Assembly: GCA_002311665.1 (NCBI GenBank)
Contig: DBYX01000019.1
Coordinates: forward strand, 62,001-126,000
Length of the DNA stretch: 64,000 nt
Direction of reading: 5' to 3'
Source: Lachnoclostridium sp. UBA1175
Lineage (GTDB): Bacteria; Bacillota; Clostridia; Lachnospirales; Lachnospiraceae
Each line of letters begins with the position of its first letter. The first letter of the stretch is position 1. Positions 50,600-58,847 of this stretch are shown piece after piece. The translations under genes were made by a program, and so were the position numbers. The notes beneath the pieces were generated by a model. The model had not been told where the DNA came from. It did not search any database and saw only the letters and a list, made by a program, of their open reading frames with translations.

Positions 50600-50810
50600 A
50601 CACCTCCTAAACACAGTGTACTGTTTCTTCTTATCCGCCCTTGCGCTCAGCGCAAAAAAATGAGCGGACATACAAATATCCACTCATAGAAAACAACGTC
50701 AACCGGATGGTTGCGATATATTCTTATGTTGACCTCTTCGCGCATTTGCTTGAGGCGAGAGCGGATACTCTTCTTCGGTCGTCCGTCGGTCTCCCGCGGA
50801 CAGCATCGCT
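50600..50810 (-). ncRNA. infC leader (L20-leader-like) with attenuator
   Basis: The transcript from the promoter at 50811-50839 has a leader of about 200 bases with several hairpins. One, ATGAGTGGATA paired with TATGTCCGCTCAT, is followed by seven T (50654-50688), an intrinsic terminator just before infC. This arrangement fits the L20-sensing leaders of Firmicutes, which stop transcription when free L20 is abundant. No gene lies in this stretch. Confidence 0.7.
50654..50690 (-). terminator. Attenuator hairpin in the infC leader
   Basis: A stem of about 12 base pairs is followed by TTTTTTT on the minus strand, about 60 bases upstream of the infC start. Confidence 0.75.
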
Positions 50811-50839
50811 ATGATAACACTACCGCTGCGGCTTGTCAA
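50811..50839 (-). promoter_or_regulatory. Promoter of infC-rpmI-rplT
   Basis: On the minus strand a consensus TTGACA (50834-50839) and TATCAT (50811-50816) are 17 bases apart. Confidence 0.8.
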
Positions 50840-50842
50840 GCA

Positions 50843-50858
50843 CATTTTGCGAAAAATG
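50843..50858. repeat. Palindrome CATTTT-GCGA-AAAATG upstream of the infC promoter
   Basis: It lies three bases upstream of the -35 box, in the UP-element position, and is identical to the 16-mer at 23003-23018. Confidence 0.55.
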
Positions 50859-50899
50859 CGGGCCGTTCAAGCGGAAGTTCCCTGCGCTTCCGCAGGCTG

Positions 50900-51241
50900 T
50901 CAGCCGAGCCGCGGTTCGATGAGCGGGTTCTCCCAGTCGATCGTCCCGTCGAGCTGTGCCGCGAGCGCGTCCACCTGCTCCCGCAGCTCCGCAAGATAAA
51001 CCGCCTCCTTCTTCTTCGAGCGGCGGCCCTTGCCCTCGTACGCGATGCCGCTCACACACGCGTCATAGCTGATCATAAAATCCTCGGGATCGTCGTGCGG
51101 GAAGAAGCTGACCGAGTACTCGTACGTGATCATCCCGGCGTCCGAGGTAGCCGTCAGACGCACGGCTGCCGCGTGGCGCTCACGCTCGTTGGCGACGCAC
51201 TCCGCGCCGTAGTAACACAGAAACACATCGATAACTTTCAT
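50900..51241 (-). CDS. Small conserved-looking protein of unknown function
   Basis: This 113-residue protein has a beta-rich first half (MKVIDVFLCYYGAE, YEYSVSFFPHDDPEDFMISYD), a basic loop (GKGRRSKKKEA) and a C-terminal helix (YLAELREQVDALAAQLDGTI). GGGAGGAC precedes the ATG. It lies 66 bases downstream of proC and ends near the infC promoter region. No family recognised. Confidence 0.6.
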   Translation of the reverse strand: MKVIDVFLCYYGAECVANERERHAAAVRLTATSDAGMITYEYSVSFFPHDDPEDFMISYDACVSGIAYEGKGRRSKKKEAVYLAELREQVDALAAQLDGTIDWENPLIEPRLG

Positions 51242-51307
51242 TGTCGTCCTCCCTTGTTCCTTCGGTCTGTGAAACCCCGCGCCGTCGCCGACACGGGGAT
51301 GTCCGTA

Positions 51308-52114
51308 TCAACCTTTCTTCTTGTTCACGATCGCGTCGATGCACTCGATGCACGCGGAGCGGAAGCCCGCCTTCTCAAGCGCCGCAACACCGCAGATCGT
51401 AGTTCCCTTCGGCGAGCACACCGCATCCTTCAGCACGCCGGGATGCTCCCCCGTCACCTGCTGCAGCTTCGCGCTGCCGAGCACGGTCTGCGAGATCAGC
51501 TTGTACGCCGTCGCGCGGGGCAGGCCGTATTTGACGCCCGCATCCGCATACGCCTCCATAAAGAGGTCGACAAACGCCGGGCCGCATCCGCTGATGTAAC
51601 CGCCGATCCCCATCAGATCCGTGGGGAGCGGGATCACCACGCCCAGGCCCTCGAAGAGACGCTTCATCTCCGTGAGCTCCGCAGGCTTGAGCGAATTTTT
51701 CTCCTCGAAGAGGAACACGCCCTCGCCTACCATCGCCGGAGTGTTCGGCATGATGCACTGGATCCGCACGGAATCGTCGATGCCGACAATGCCGGACAGC
51801 TGCTGCTCAAACGTGTCATAGGTCCAGCCTGCCGCGATGGACCAGAGCGCCTTGCCGAACAGATTGTTCCCGAGCTCCTTCAAAACACTCTCGATCTGGT
51901 ACGGCTTGCAGGCGATCACGATCGTGTCCGCCTCACCGGCCACCGCCTTGGCGCTCGCCATCGGTACGAAACCGATCCTCGCCGCATTGGCCGCAAGCTT
52001 CTCCTGGTTCGGCGCGTACGCACAGAGGTCCGTCGCCTCCACCAGGCCCTTCTTCACCCAGCCTTCCGCAATAGCCAAGGCCATGTTGCCCATTCCGATA
52101 AAACCGATCTTCAT
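51308..52114 (-). CDS. proC: Pyrroline-5-carboxylate reductase
   Basis: This 268-residue protein catalyses the last step of proline synthesis, NAD(P)H-dependent reduction of pyrroline-5-carboxylate. The N-terminal Rossmann motif is MKIGFIGMGNMALAIAEG, followed by DTIVIACKPYQI and RIQCIMPNTPAMVGEG. The C-terminal dimerisation domain carries the signature ASRR-like HPGVLKDAVCSPKGTTICGVAALEKAGFRSACIECID. It is full length, 27 bases downstream of the NADAR-macro gene, so possibly cotranscribed. Confidence 0.96.
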   Translation of the reverse strand: MKIGFIGMGNMALAIAEGWVKKGLVEATDLCAYAPNQEKLAANAARIGFVPMASAKAVAGEADTIVIACKPYQIESVLKELGNNLFGKALWSIAAGWTYDTFEQQLSGIVGIDDSVRIQCIMPNTPAMVGEGVFLFEEKNSLKPAELTEMKRLFEGLGVVIPLPTDLMGIGGYISGCGPAFVDLFMEAYADAGVKYGLPRATAYKLISQTVLGSAKLQQVTGEHPGVLKDAVCSPKGTTICGVAALEKAGFRSACIECIDAIVNKKKG

Positions 52115-52141
52115 AGTTGTTCACCCTCGTTATTGTCTTAT

Positions 52142-54817
52142 TTATTTGAATACATCCTTGTACATGGCAAATGTGCGGTCATCCGCGCTGACGAAGATCA
52201 CCTTGATGCCGTACTCGGGATGCCTGCGCATCCAGCCCTGCACCGTGCGGCTCGCGACAAGCGTCGCCTCGCGGAGCGGATATCCGTAGTAACCCGTCGA
52301 GATCGGCGGGAACGCGATGGAGTGAATGTCGTACTTCATCGCAAGGTTGAGGCAGTTCTCGTAGCACATCGTCAGGTAGACCGGATCCGTCTCATCGCCG
52401 GAGTAGCGCGGTCCTACGGTATGGATGACAAACTGCGCCTTCAGGCGGTAGCCGCCGGAGATCTTCGCCCGTCCGACGTCGCAGCCCCTGAGCGCCGCAC
52501 ACTCGCGCAACAGCTCCGGACCCGCTGCCTTCATAATGGAGTTGTCGATACCGTTGCCGCCCATCAGCGTCGTGTTGGTCGCGTTGACTACGCAATCGCA
52601 GTCGACCGCCGCGATGTTGCCGTGCTTGATGACGATCTCGCTGCGGATCTCGTCCCGGTACGTGAGCGGACGCTGAGGCGCGGGATCGGTGTGAGGGATG
52701 AACTGCGTCTTCGGCGCCGGAGGCTCCGGGAGTTCTTCCTCTTCCTCGTCCTCGTCCTCCTCGTCGGACTCTTCATCCTCATCCTCGGACTCGTCGTATT
52801 CTTCGTCTTCTTCCTCGTCCTCCGAGTCATCCTCTTCGGACTCGTCATACTCTTCCGCGGTCTCCTCGTACGCCGCTTCGGCTTCCGCATTCTCCGCGAC
52901 TTCCGTCGCCTCGGTCTCTGCGGTCTCCTCGTACGCGGCTCTCTCGCCCGGGGTCTCTTCGACCGTCTCCGCCGTCTCCTCGGTCTCACCCGGCTCTTCG
53001 GTAGCCTTCGGTGCGGCAGGTCTCACGAACTCCGCATACCACGGTTTCTCCGCCGGCGCCGACTCCTCTGCCTTCACGGGCTCTTCCGCCGCTGCAGGCT
53101 CCTCGGGCTCCACGGGCTCCTCGGCCTTCGCAGGTTCCTCGTAAGCCGTCTCCTCCGCTGCCGCAGGTTCCTCCGCCGCGGCGCTTTCTTCCACGGCCGT
53201 AAACTCTATCGTCTCCGGCTCCGCTGCGGCAGCCTCGACCGGCGTGAAGGACGTCTCCTCGACATTGTCCTCCTCTTCCGTCTCCAGCTCAACCACAACC
53301 TCGTCGGGCATCGTTCCGGTCACGATCTCGTACGGCACGCTCTCTGCCTCGAGCTCCTGCTCACCGGCAGCGGCCTCGGCCTCAGGCGCATTGTCCGCAG
53401 CAGGCGCGGTCTCTTCGGCAACGCTCTGTGCCGCGGCGCCCTCCGTGTCGCTCTCCATATCACGGATCGCGCTCCACATATCGTTCGCACGCACTCCCTC
53501 GCCGATCCCGGACTCGAAGTTGGTCGTCGCTTCCTCCTCAGCCGTCTCGTCCTCCGTTACCCGCAGGCTCGTCGCACCGAGATACGTCTCCGGCGCGGAA
53601 GTCCTGCCGGGATCCTGCGTCCCGACGAGCCGGTTGCGTGCACCGCTCGCGAGATCCACGATGATGTGCGTCTCCTCATACTGTTCCGATGCGGCCTCCG
53701 CTGCGGCAGGCTCGCTGTCCGCAGTTTCCGTGTCGGTCGAAGGGATCTCCTCGTGGAATCCGTCCGTCATACTCTCGACCTGCGCGAGCAGCGACGAAGG
53801 ATTGCGAAGTCCTCCGCGGTAGCGCATCAGGTCGAAAATGTCCTGTTTCATCTCAAAGAAACCCGCGACCGGAAGCCCCGCGCTCTGTCCGCTCCGAAGC
53901 ATCCACTCGAGTTCCTCAAATGTATAGTTGGCCACGCCGAGGTCCTCGTAAGACCGGCTGCGGCGCAGGTTGAAGAATACCTCCTCCATCCAGGTCGCTA
54001 CGATCTCCGAGAGATACGGCAGCATGCACGCCTCGTAAATGTGCATGTTCCACACGGAGACATCCGACGCCTCATGCTCGTCGAGTCCGTGCCCCTCTCC
54101 GCGCGCCTCTCGGTCCGCCTCACGGGCTTCTCTCACGCTGCCGCCGAACGTTCCCGCCGTCTCCGGGTCAAACTCGTCCAGAACGCCGTTCGCACCCGCT
54201 GCCGCCTCCAGCTCGCGCCGGATCTTCTCGGCTTTGTCGGAATCGTTCTTGCGGGAGACACGGACCGGCTGCGGCGCGCGCAGGTCGACTGCGTCGACAT
54301 ACTGCGTCACCGTCACGCCTGCGACCGAGCACCAGGAGCGCAGGTCCTCGCGCACGCGCATCAGCGTACGCCCGAGCAGGTTGCGACCCTTCCACTCCTT
54401 CGGTTCACCGCTTCGCGCATCCTCAATATCCATACCGATGCCCCACACGAGGTCGCGCGGTGCACACTCCGCCAACAGCGCGCTTCCCGTACCGAGCAGA
54501 TTGTAAAGAAGCTCCGGGTTCTGCTGGAATTTGGCCCGGATACCGCGGCGCAGTATCTGCACGCGGATCGTCTTCCAAAGCACATCGTTATAATGCGCGA
54601 CGCTTCGCCCGAGTTTCTTGATCTCGGGAAGATCCTTCGACGCCATGATCCTGTCGGCGATCTCCAGATCCCCGAAGGTCAGTGCCTTCTGGAACATCAT
54701 ATACTGTTCCATCGAATGATACTTGCGCCCCGCATACATAAAATCGGACAGGTACCAGTTGCTCAGATACCCGTACTCCCCATCCGGCTCGTAAAACCGG
54801 ATCACTCTGCTTTCCAT
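52142..54817 (-). CDS. NADAR-domain and macro-domain fusion protein (putative ADP-ribose processing enzyme)
   Basis: This protein of about 891 residues has three parts. Residues 5-160 form a NADAR (YbiA-like) domain: FYEPDGEYGYLSNWY, HSMEQYMMFQKA with the likely catalytic Glu-37, AKFQQNPEL, WGIGMD and WKGRNLLGRTLMRVRE. An unassigned helical domain follows (about 210-350). A Glu/Ala/Ser-rich, highly acidic linker of about 350 residues leads to a MacroD-type macro domain (about 720-891: CVVNATNTTLMGGNGIDNSI, AQFVIHTVGPR, AFPPISTGYYGYP). NADAR proteins hydrolyse N-glycosidic bonds including ADP-ribose on guanine, and macro domains bind or remove ADP-ribose. The ATG at 54817 follows GGAGAAGGAG. 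Confidence 0.9.
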   Translation of the reverse strand: MESRVIRFYEPDGEYGYLSNWYLSDFMYAGRKYHSMEQYMMFQKALTFGDLEIADRIMASKDLPEIKKLGRSVAHYNDVLWKTIRVQILRRGIRAKFQQNPELLYNLLGTGSALLAECAPRDLVWGIGMDIEDARSGEPKEWKGRNLLGRTLMRVREDLRSWCSVAGVTVTQYVDAVDLRAPQPVRVSRKNDSDKAEKIRRELEAAAGANGVLDEFDPETAGTFGGSVREAREADREARGEGHGLDEHEASDVSVWNMHIYEACMLPYLSEIVATWMEEVFFNLRRSRSYEDLGVANYTFEELEWMLRSGQSAGLPVAGFFEMKQDIFDLMRYRGGLRNPSSLLAQVESMTDGFHEEIPSTDTETADSEPAAAEAASEQYEETHIIVDLASGARNRLVGTQDPGRTSAPETYLGATSLRVTEDETAEEEATTNFESGIGEGVRANDMWSAIRDMESDTEGAAAQSVAEETAPAADNAPEAEAAAGEQELEAESVPYEIVTGTMPDEVVVELETEEEDNVEETSFTPVEAAAAEPETIEFTAVEESAAAEEPAAAEETAYEEPAKAEEPVEPEEPAAAEEPVKAEESAPAEKPWYAEFVRPAAPKATEEPGETEETAETVEETPGERAAYEETAETEATEVAENAEAEAAYEETAEEYDESEEDDSEDEEEDEEYDESEDEDEESDEEDEDEEEEELPEPPAPKTQFIPHTDPAPQRPLTYRDEIRSEIVIKHGNIAAVDCDCVVNATNTTLMGGNGIDNSIMKAAGPELLRECAALRGCDVGRAKISGGYRLKAQFVIHTVGPRYSGDETDPVYLTMCYENCLNLAMKYDIHSIAFPPISTGYYGYPLREATLVASRTVQGWMRRHPEYGIKVIFVSADDRTFAMYKDVFK

Positions 54818-54966
54818 ACTCCTTCTCCTCTCGTCGGAACAAAGTGAACGACGGAAGACGGATCGCGCCGGCGATCCGCCAAGGCGAAAACGAGGAACGT
54901 TTTCGCATATCCTCCTATATACGCGCGGCGGCAACCCCAATGCGACCGCCGAACGTCCTTTTTGCT

Positions 54967-54995
54967 ATTGTACCGCACGACGTGCCACAATGCAA
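54967..54995 (-). promoter_or_regulatory. Promoter of the NADAR-macro gene
   Basis: On the minus strand TTGCAT (54990-54995) and TACAAT (54967-54972) are 17 bases apart, giving a leader of about 140 bases. Confidence 0.65.
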
Positions 54996-55032
54996 GAAAA
55001 AAGCGGCATCACGTCGCCGCAATGCCGCTTCT
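54995..55032 (-). terminator. Terminator of the thioesterase-like gene
   Basis: On the minus strand AAGCGGCAT and ATGCCGCTT pair around a 12-base loop, followed by TTTTC, just upstream of the NADAR-macro promoter. Confidence 0.85.
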
Positions 55033-55041
55033 CATACTGTT

Positions 55042-55776
55042 TTACCGTCCGTTCGGATCATCGATCCGCTCCGTCACAAGCTCCACGACGCAGGCCGTCT
55101 CATCGGTGTTGAGCGAGATCACAACTCGTCCGTCGGCATCACTCACCACCGGCGTGATCGTATCGCCCGGGCGCACCTGCTTCCGATACTCCACGCGAAG
55201 CCCCGTGACTGCCGCGTTCTTCGGCGCATAGCTCAGCGCCAGATGCACGAACTGCCCGTTGTTCACATGCCCGTTGTTGTCGAGCATATACTCCTGCACC
55301 GGAACGGCGGCATAGGCCGTCCCGCCCTCGGGCACCTCTATTTTCCGCCCGCGGCTCTCGAAGAGCGGGCCGTCACCGAGCGTGTAGCGGGACAGAATGT
55401 CCTCGGGGATGCGCGTCATGCGCATGCGCTCCATATCCATCAGCGCCCACTGCGCGTCTGCCTCGGCCAGCACCTCACCGTCCGCCGTCTTCATATACAC
55501 CGCACGGTTTCCGAGCATCCCGTGGAAGCGGTACGGATACGTCCCCACGACGATGCGCTCCTCCAGCTCCGGCAGGCGGCGGATGCGAACGTCCCAAGCG
55601 ATCAGAAACCACGCGAGTGACCGCTCCGTCAGTACCTTCGTGCCGACGCCGAGCGCCTCGCTCTGGCTGATCGCCGCATCCTGAAAATAATCGATCAGCG
55701 CGGGGAGCGAGAGCTTCAGCTCACCCGTCACCCTGCTGTACCGAACCGTGTCGGTGTATTCGTATGCTACTCCCAT
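55042..55776 (-). CDS. Acyl-ACP thioesterase-like hot-dog protein
   Basis: This protein of about 244 residues resembles the bacterial relatives of plant FatA/FatB. Two hot-dog folds are visible. The first has YTDTVRYSRVTGELKLSLPALIDYFQDAA and LAWFLIAWDVRI. The second has the signature VQEYMLDNNGHVNNGQFVHLAL, with the Asn-x-His active-site pattern (DNNGHVNN). It would release fatty acids from acyl-ACP in the cytosol. AAAGGAG precedes the ATG at 55776. It is monocistronic with its own terminator. Confidence 0.92.
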   Translation of the reverse strand: MGVAYEYTDTVRYSRVTGELKLSLPALIDYFQDAAISQSEALGVGTKVLTERSLAWFLIAWDVRIRRLPELEERIVVGTYPYRFHGMLGNRAVYMKTADGEVLAEADAQWALMDMERMRMTRIPEDILSRYTLGDGPLFESRGRKIEVPEGGTAYAAVPVQEYMLDNNGHVNNGQFVHLALSYAPKNAAVTGLRVEYRKQVRPGDTITPVVSDADGRVVISLNTDETACVVELVTERIDDPNGR

Positions 55777-55806
55777 TGTCCTTGACTCCTTTCCCCCATG
55801 ACACCG

Positions 55807-55822
55807 CATTTTTCGTAAAATA
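55807..55822. repeat. Imperfect palindrome CATTTT-TCGT-AAAATA
   Basis: It differs from the CATTTT-NCGN-AAAATG pattern by one base and lies about 30 bases upstream of the thioesterase-like start codon. Confidence 0.4.
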
Positions 55823-55888
55823 CCGCCCCCGACGGTTCACGCCGGAAGCGGTCTGTGTCTCACTGTAATCGTTTGTCCCCGGATGCCG

Positions 55889-57571
55889 TCACTTCCGCGC
55901 TTCGCCGACGCTCTTCAGCTCGTCCTCGTGGCGGATCTGCGCGCGCTTGATCTTGCCGCCCAGCGTCTTCGGCAGCTCGTCAACAAACTCGACGATACGC
56001 GGGTACTTGTACGGCGCGGTCATCTTCTTCACATGGTTCTGGAGCTCCTTGATGAGCTCGTCGGACGGTGTGTAGCCCTTCGCGAGCACGACCGTTGCCT
56101 TGACAACCTGGCCGCGGATCGGGTCCGGAGCTGCGGTGATCGCGCACTCCACGACAGCCGGGTGCGCAACGAGCGCGCTCTCGACCTCGAACGGTCCGAT
56201 GCGGTAGCCGGAGCATTTGATGACGTCGTCGTGACGGCCGACGAAGCGGCAGTAACCGTTGTTGTCACGCCAAGCCACATCCTTCAGGTTGTAGTTTCCG
56301 CCGGCGAACGCCTCGTCCGTCTGCTCCTTGTTCTTGTAGTAACCGATGAACAGGCCGATCGGATGGTTGTTGATCACATCACAGATCGTGATCTCGCCCT
56401 CGGCGCCGACCTCAACCTCCTTGTCGTCCATCATCAGCTTGATATCATAGATCGGTGAGGGCTTGCCCATCGCACCGGGGATCGGCTCAAACCACGGAAA
56501 ATCGGCGAACAGAACGGTTCCCTCGGTCTGTCCGAAACCGGTGTGGATCTTGCCGCCCGTGAGCGCAAGCCAGCGGTCGTAAACGTCCGCGTTCAAAGGC
56601 TCGCCCGCGGTCGCAAAATTCTGGATGCTGGAGAGGTCGTAGCTCGCCACATCCTCCTGCAGCATGAAGCGGTACATCGTCGGCGGCGCGCAGAACGTCG
56701 TCAGCTTGTACTTGGACATCATTTCCAGCAGCTTCGCCGGCTTGAACTTGAGCATATCGTACGCGAAGATCGTCGCGCCGCAGATCCACTGGCCGTAGAT
56801 CTTGCCCCAGCCGAACTTGGCCCAGCCGGAGTCGGACACGCTCATATGAAGCTTGCCCTCCTGCACCTGCTGCCAGTACTTCGCGGTCACGATGTGCCCC
56901 AGAGGATGGTGATAGTTGTGCGTTACCATCTTCGGCATGCCCGTCGTTCCCGACGTAAAATAAATCTGCATGATGTCGGTGCCCTTCGTGCGGTCGTCAC
57001 CCTCCGGCTTCGCCAGCACGTCGGAGCACTTCTCCATCTCCTCGTTGAAATCGATCCAGCCGTCGCGCTTTACATTGTCGACCACGGCAAGGTACTTCAC
57101 GCCCGGCATCTCCGGCTTCGCCATCTCCATCTGGGACATGACGTACTCATCGTCAACGCACACGAACATCTTCACGTCCGCTGCGTTCGCGCGGTAGACG
57201 ATGTCCTTCTTCGTGAGCTGCAACGTTCCCGGAATGATGATGATCCCGAGCTTGATCAGCGCCGTCGCGCACACCCAGTACTCCCAGCGTCTTCTGAGGA
57301 TGAGCATCACGACATCGCCCCTCTTCAGCCCGAGGGACTTGAAGAAGTTCGCCGCCTTGTTCGACAGCCGGCTCATCTCCGCGAACGTAAACGACTTCTC
57401 AAGGCCCGTGTCGTCGCACCACAGAAGCGCTCTGAGGTCCGGCTTCTCCTCGGCCCAGCCGTCCACGATGTCCCAGCCGAAGTTGAAGTACTCCGGTGCA
57501 TTTACCTTGTAATTCTTCTTGAAATCCTCGTACGAGTCAAACTCGATACGAGGGAGATACCGCTCTAACAT
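55889..57571 (-). CDS. AMP-forming acyl-CoA synthetase
   Basis: This 560-residue member of the ANL superfamily has the P-loop YFTSGTTGMPKMVTHN (about residues 208-223), the adenylation motif HTGFGQTEGT, and the hinge and C-terminal domain GRHDDVIKCSGYRIGPFEVES with the catalytic lysine region TLGGKIKRAQIR. It is close in layout to medium-chain or acetyl-CoA synthetases. The exact acid is not predictable. It lies 28 bases downstream of the XRE-cupin gene, which probably regulates it. Confidence 0.93.
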   Translation of the reverse strand: MLERYLPRIEFDSYEDFKKNYKVNAPEYFNFGWDIVDGWAEEKPDLRALLWCDDTGLEKSFTFAEMSRLSNKAANFFKSLGLKRGDVVMLILRRRWEYWVCATALIKLGIIIIPGTLQLTKKDIVYRANAADVKMFVCVDDEYVMSQMEMAKPEMPGVKYLAVVDNVKRDGWIDFNEEMEKCSDVLAKPEGDDRTKGTDIMQIYFTSGTTGMPKMVTHNYHHPLGHIVTAKYWQQVQEGKLHMSVSDSGWAKFGWGKIYGQWICGATIFAYDMLKFKPAKLLEMMSKYKLTTFCAPPTMYRFMLQEDVASYDLSSIQNFATAGEPLNADVYDRWLALTGGKIHTGFGQTEGTVLFADFPWFEPIPGAMGKPSPIYDIKLMMDDKEVEVGAEGEITICDVINNHPIGLFIGYYKNKEQTDEAFAGGNYNLKDVAWRDNNGYCRFVGRHDDVIKCSGYRIGPFEVESALVAHPAVVECAITAAPDPIRGQVVKATVVLAKGYTPSDELIKELQNHVKKMTAPYKYPRIVEFVDELPKTLGGKIKRAQIRHEDELKSVGEARK

Positions 57572-57599
57572 GCTTTCCGTCCTTGCCTTCGTTATATTG

Positions 57600-58148
57600 T
57601 TACTCCGCGATCATCGTCAGGAACGTGCCCGGCTCCGAGCCGTAGCAGCGCTGTCCGTGAGGGTACGTCGGATTGAAATAAATGCTGTCGCCCTCGTGAA
57701 GGATGATCTCCTGGTCGTCAAACACGACAACGATGCTGCCCTTGACGACGAAGTTGAACTCCTCACCGTTGTGCGTCACGAGCGCCGCCGGCTTGTCCGA
57801 CGGATCGAGCGTCACAAGGAACGGCTGCATGATCTTCTTCGTAAAATGATACGCGAGGTTCTGGAACGTGTACCCCGGATAGCGGTCCGCCAGCTGTCCC
57901 TGTCCGGCGCGCACCACCTGGTACGTCCGCAGCTTACCGCTGACACCCGTCATGATCTCCGAGAAGTCCACGCCGAATTTGCGCGAGATGGAATAGATCA
58001 CACTGATCGGCACATCCTCCGCGCTCTCCTCATATTTCTTATAAACTTCGGGATCGATCTTCAGCTCCTTCGCCAGTTCCTCCTGCGTGTAACCGCAGAC
58101 CTCGCGAAGCTCACGGATCCTCGAAGCCAGTTCCTTCAATTCATCCAT
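57600..58148 (-). CDS. XRE-family regulator with C-terminal cupin domain
   Basis: This 182-residue protein has an N-terminal helix-turn-helix of the Cro/XRE type (about 9-64; LREVCGYTQEELAKELKIDPEVYKKYEES) and a cupin sensor domain (about 110-180; THNGEEFNFVVKGSIVVVFDD, LHEGDSIYFNPTYPHG). Proteins of this form respond to small metabolites and usually control the adjacent operon. Here the partner is the acyl-CoA synthetase, cotranscribed from the promoter at 58238-58266. Confidence 0.94.
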   Translation of the reverse strand: MDELKELASRIRELREVCGYTQEELAKELKIDPEVYKKYEESAEDVPISVIYSISRKFGVDFSEIMTGVSGKLRTYQVVRAGQGQLADRYPGYTFQNLAYHFTKKIMQPFLVTLDPSDKPAALVTHNGEEFNFVVKGSIVVVFDDQEIILHEGDSIYFNPTYPHGQRCYGSEPGTFLTMIAE

Positions 58149-58237
58149 ATGCTACCTCCCGTTCCGCCGGCTCCCGCGCCGGCATCGCGTCTTCACAGCG
58201 GCCCGCATGCGGCGGGCAGACTATGCGCAGTATGCAC

Positions 58238-58266
58238 ATTGTAGCCCTTCCCCCGCAAAATGTCAA
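58238..58266 (-). promoter_or_regulatory. Promoter of the XRE-cupin/acyl-CoA synthetase operon
   Basis: On the minus strand a consensus TTGACA (58261-58266) and TACAAT (58238-58243) are 17 bases apart. Confidence 0.85.
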
Positions 58267-58297
58267 CGCTTAGCGGGACATCATTTCCGAATAAAGA

Positions 58298-58327
58298 TTG
58301 CATTTTCCGATGCATTGCGAGTATAAT
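58298..58327 (+). promoter_or_regulatory. Promoter of the small membrane protein gene
   Basis: TTGCAT (58298-58303) and a consensus TATAAT (58322-58327) are 18 bases apart, divergent from the XRE-cupin promoter. Confidence 0.65.
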
Positions 58328-58397
58328 ACCCTTCGCAGGCCGTTTGCGGTTTTCGTTACACTTGCGCAATATCGATCTATGATTAAGGAGTCTTACC

Positions 58398-58739
58398 ATG
58401 CCTTTCTTTCGTGAATTACCCGCTAAACTGATCCTTCTTCTGCACCTCATCCTCGGCGTCGCCACCGGCTGGTTCTTCGTTCAGGGCTTTAAACTGCTGT
58501 TCGGCATGTGCCGCCTCGGCGAGATCCATCTGACCGGCCTGTTCTACCGCATCGCGGGTGTGCAGCTTGCGTTTCTGCAGTTCATCCTCGTGTGGGTCAT
58601 CGACAAATACGTATGGCAGAAGAAGCGCGAGCCGATGCCCAAGGCGCCTGTAACCGGGCGCGAGATCGGTCTTCTGTTCGCCTCCATCGGCCTCTACGCC
58701 GTCGGTGCTGCGCTGATCAACCTGATCCGTCTGCTGTGA
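58398..58739 (+). CDS. Small membrane protein of unknown function
   Basis: This 113-residue protein has three predicted membrane segments (about 8-32, 46-68 and 88-112) with a basic loop (KYVWQKKREPMPK) between the second and third. AAGGAG lies eight bases before the ATG. It has its own promoter and terminator and is divergent from the XRE-cupin operon. No family recognised. Confidence 0.75.
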   Translation: MPFFRELPAKLILLLHLILGVATGWFFVQGFKLLFGMCRLGEIHLTGLFYRIAGVQLAFLQFILVWVIDKYVWQKKREPMPKAPVTGREIGLLFASIGLYAVGAALINLIRLL

Positions 58740-58811
58740 CCGGAGAACAGCGGCGGGGGATTACTACGACAATAACAACATAGACAATATTGATGACACA
58801 GACAACAACGG

Positions 58812-58847
58812 GTCGGCTGAGACATTCTCAGCCGATCCTCTTTTTTT
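58812..58847 (+). terminator. Terminator of the small membrane protein gene
   Basis: GTCGGCTGAG and CTCAGCCGAT pair, followed by TTTTTTT. The T run overlaps the stop codon of the convergent alpha/beta hydrolase gene at 58846. Confidence 0.88.

Noticed and set aside
50711..54847. Long plus-strand open frame opposite proC and the NADAR-macro gene
   Set aside because: It crosses several real minus-strand genes and a promoter region, so it is a shadow of codon bias.
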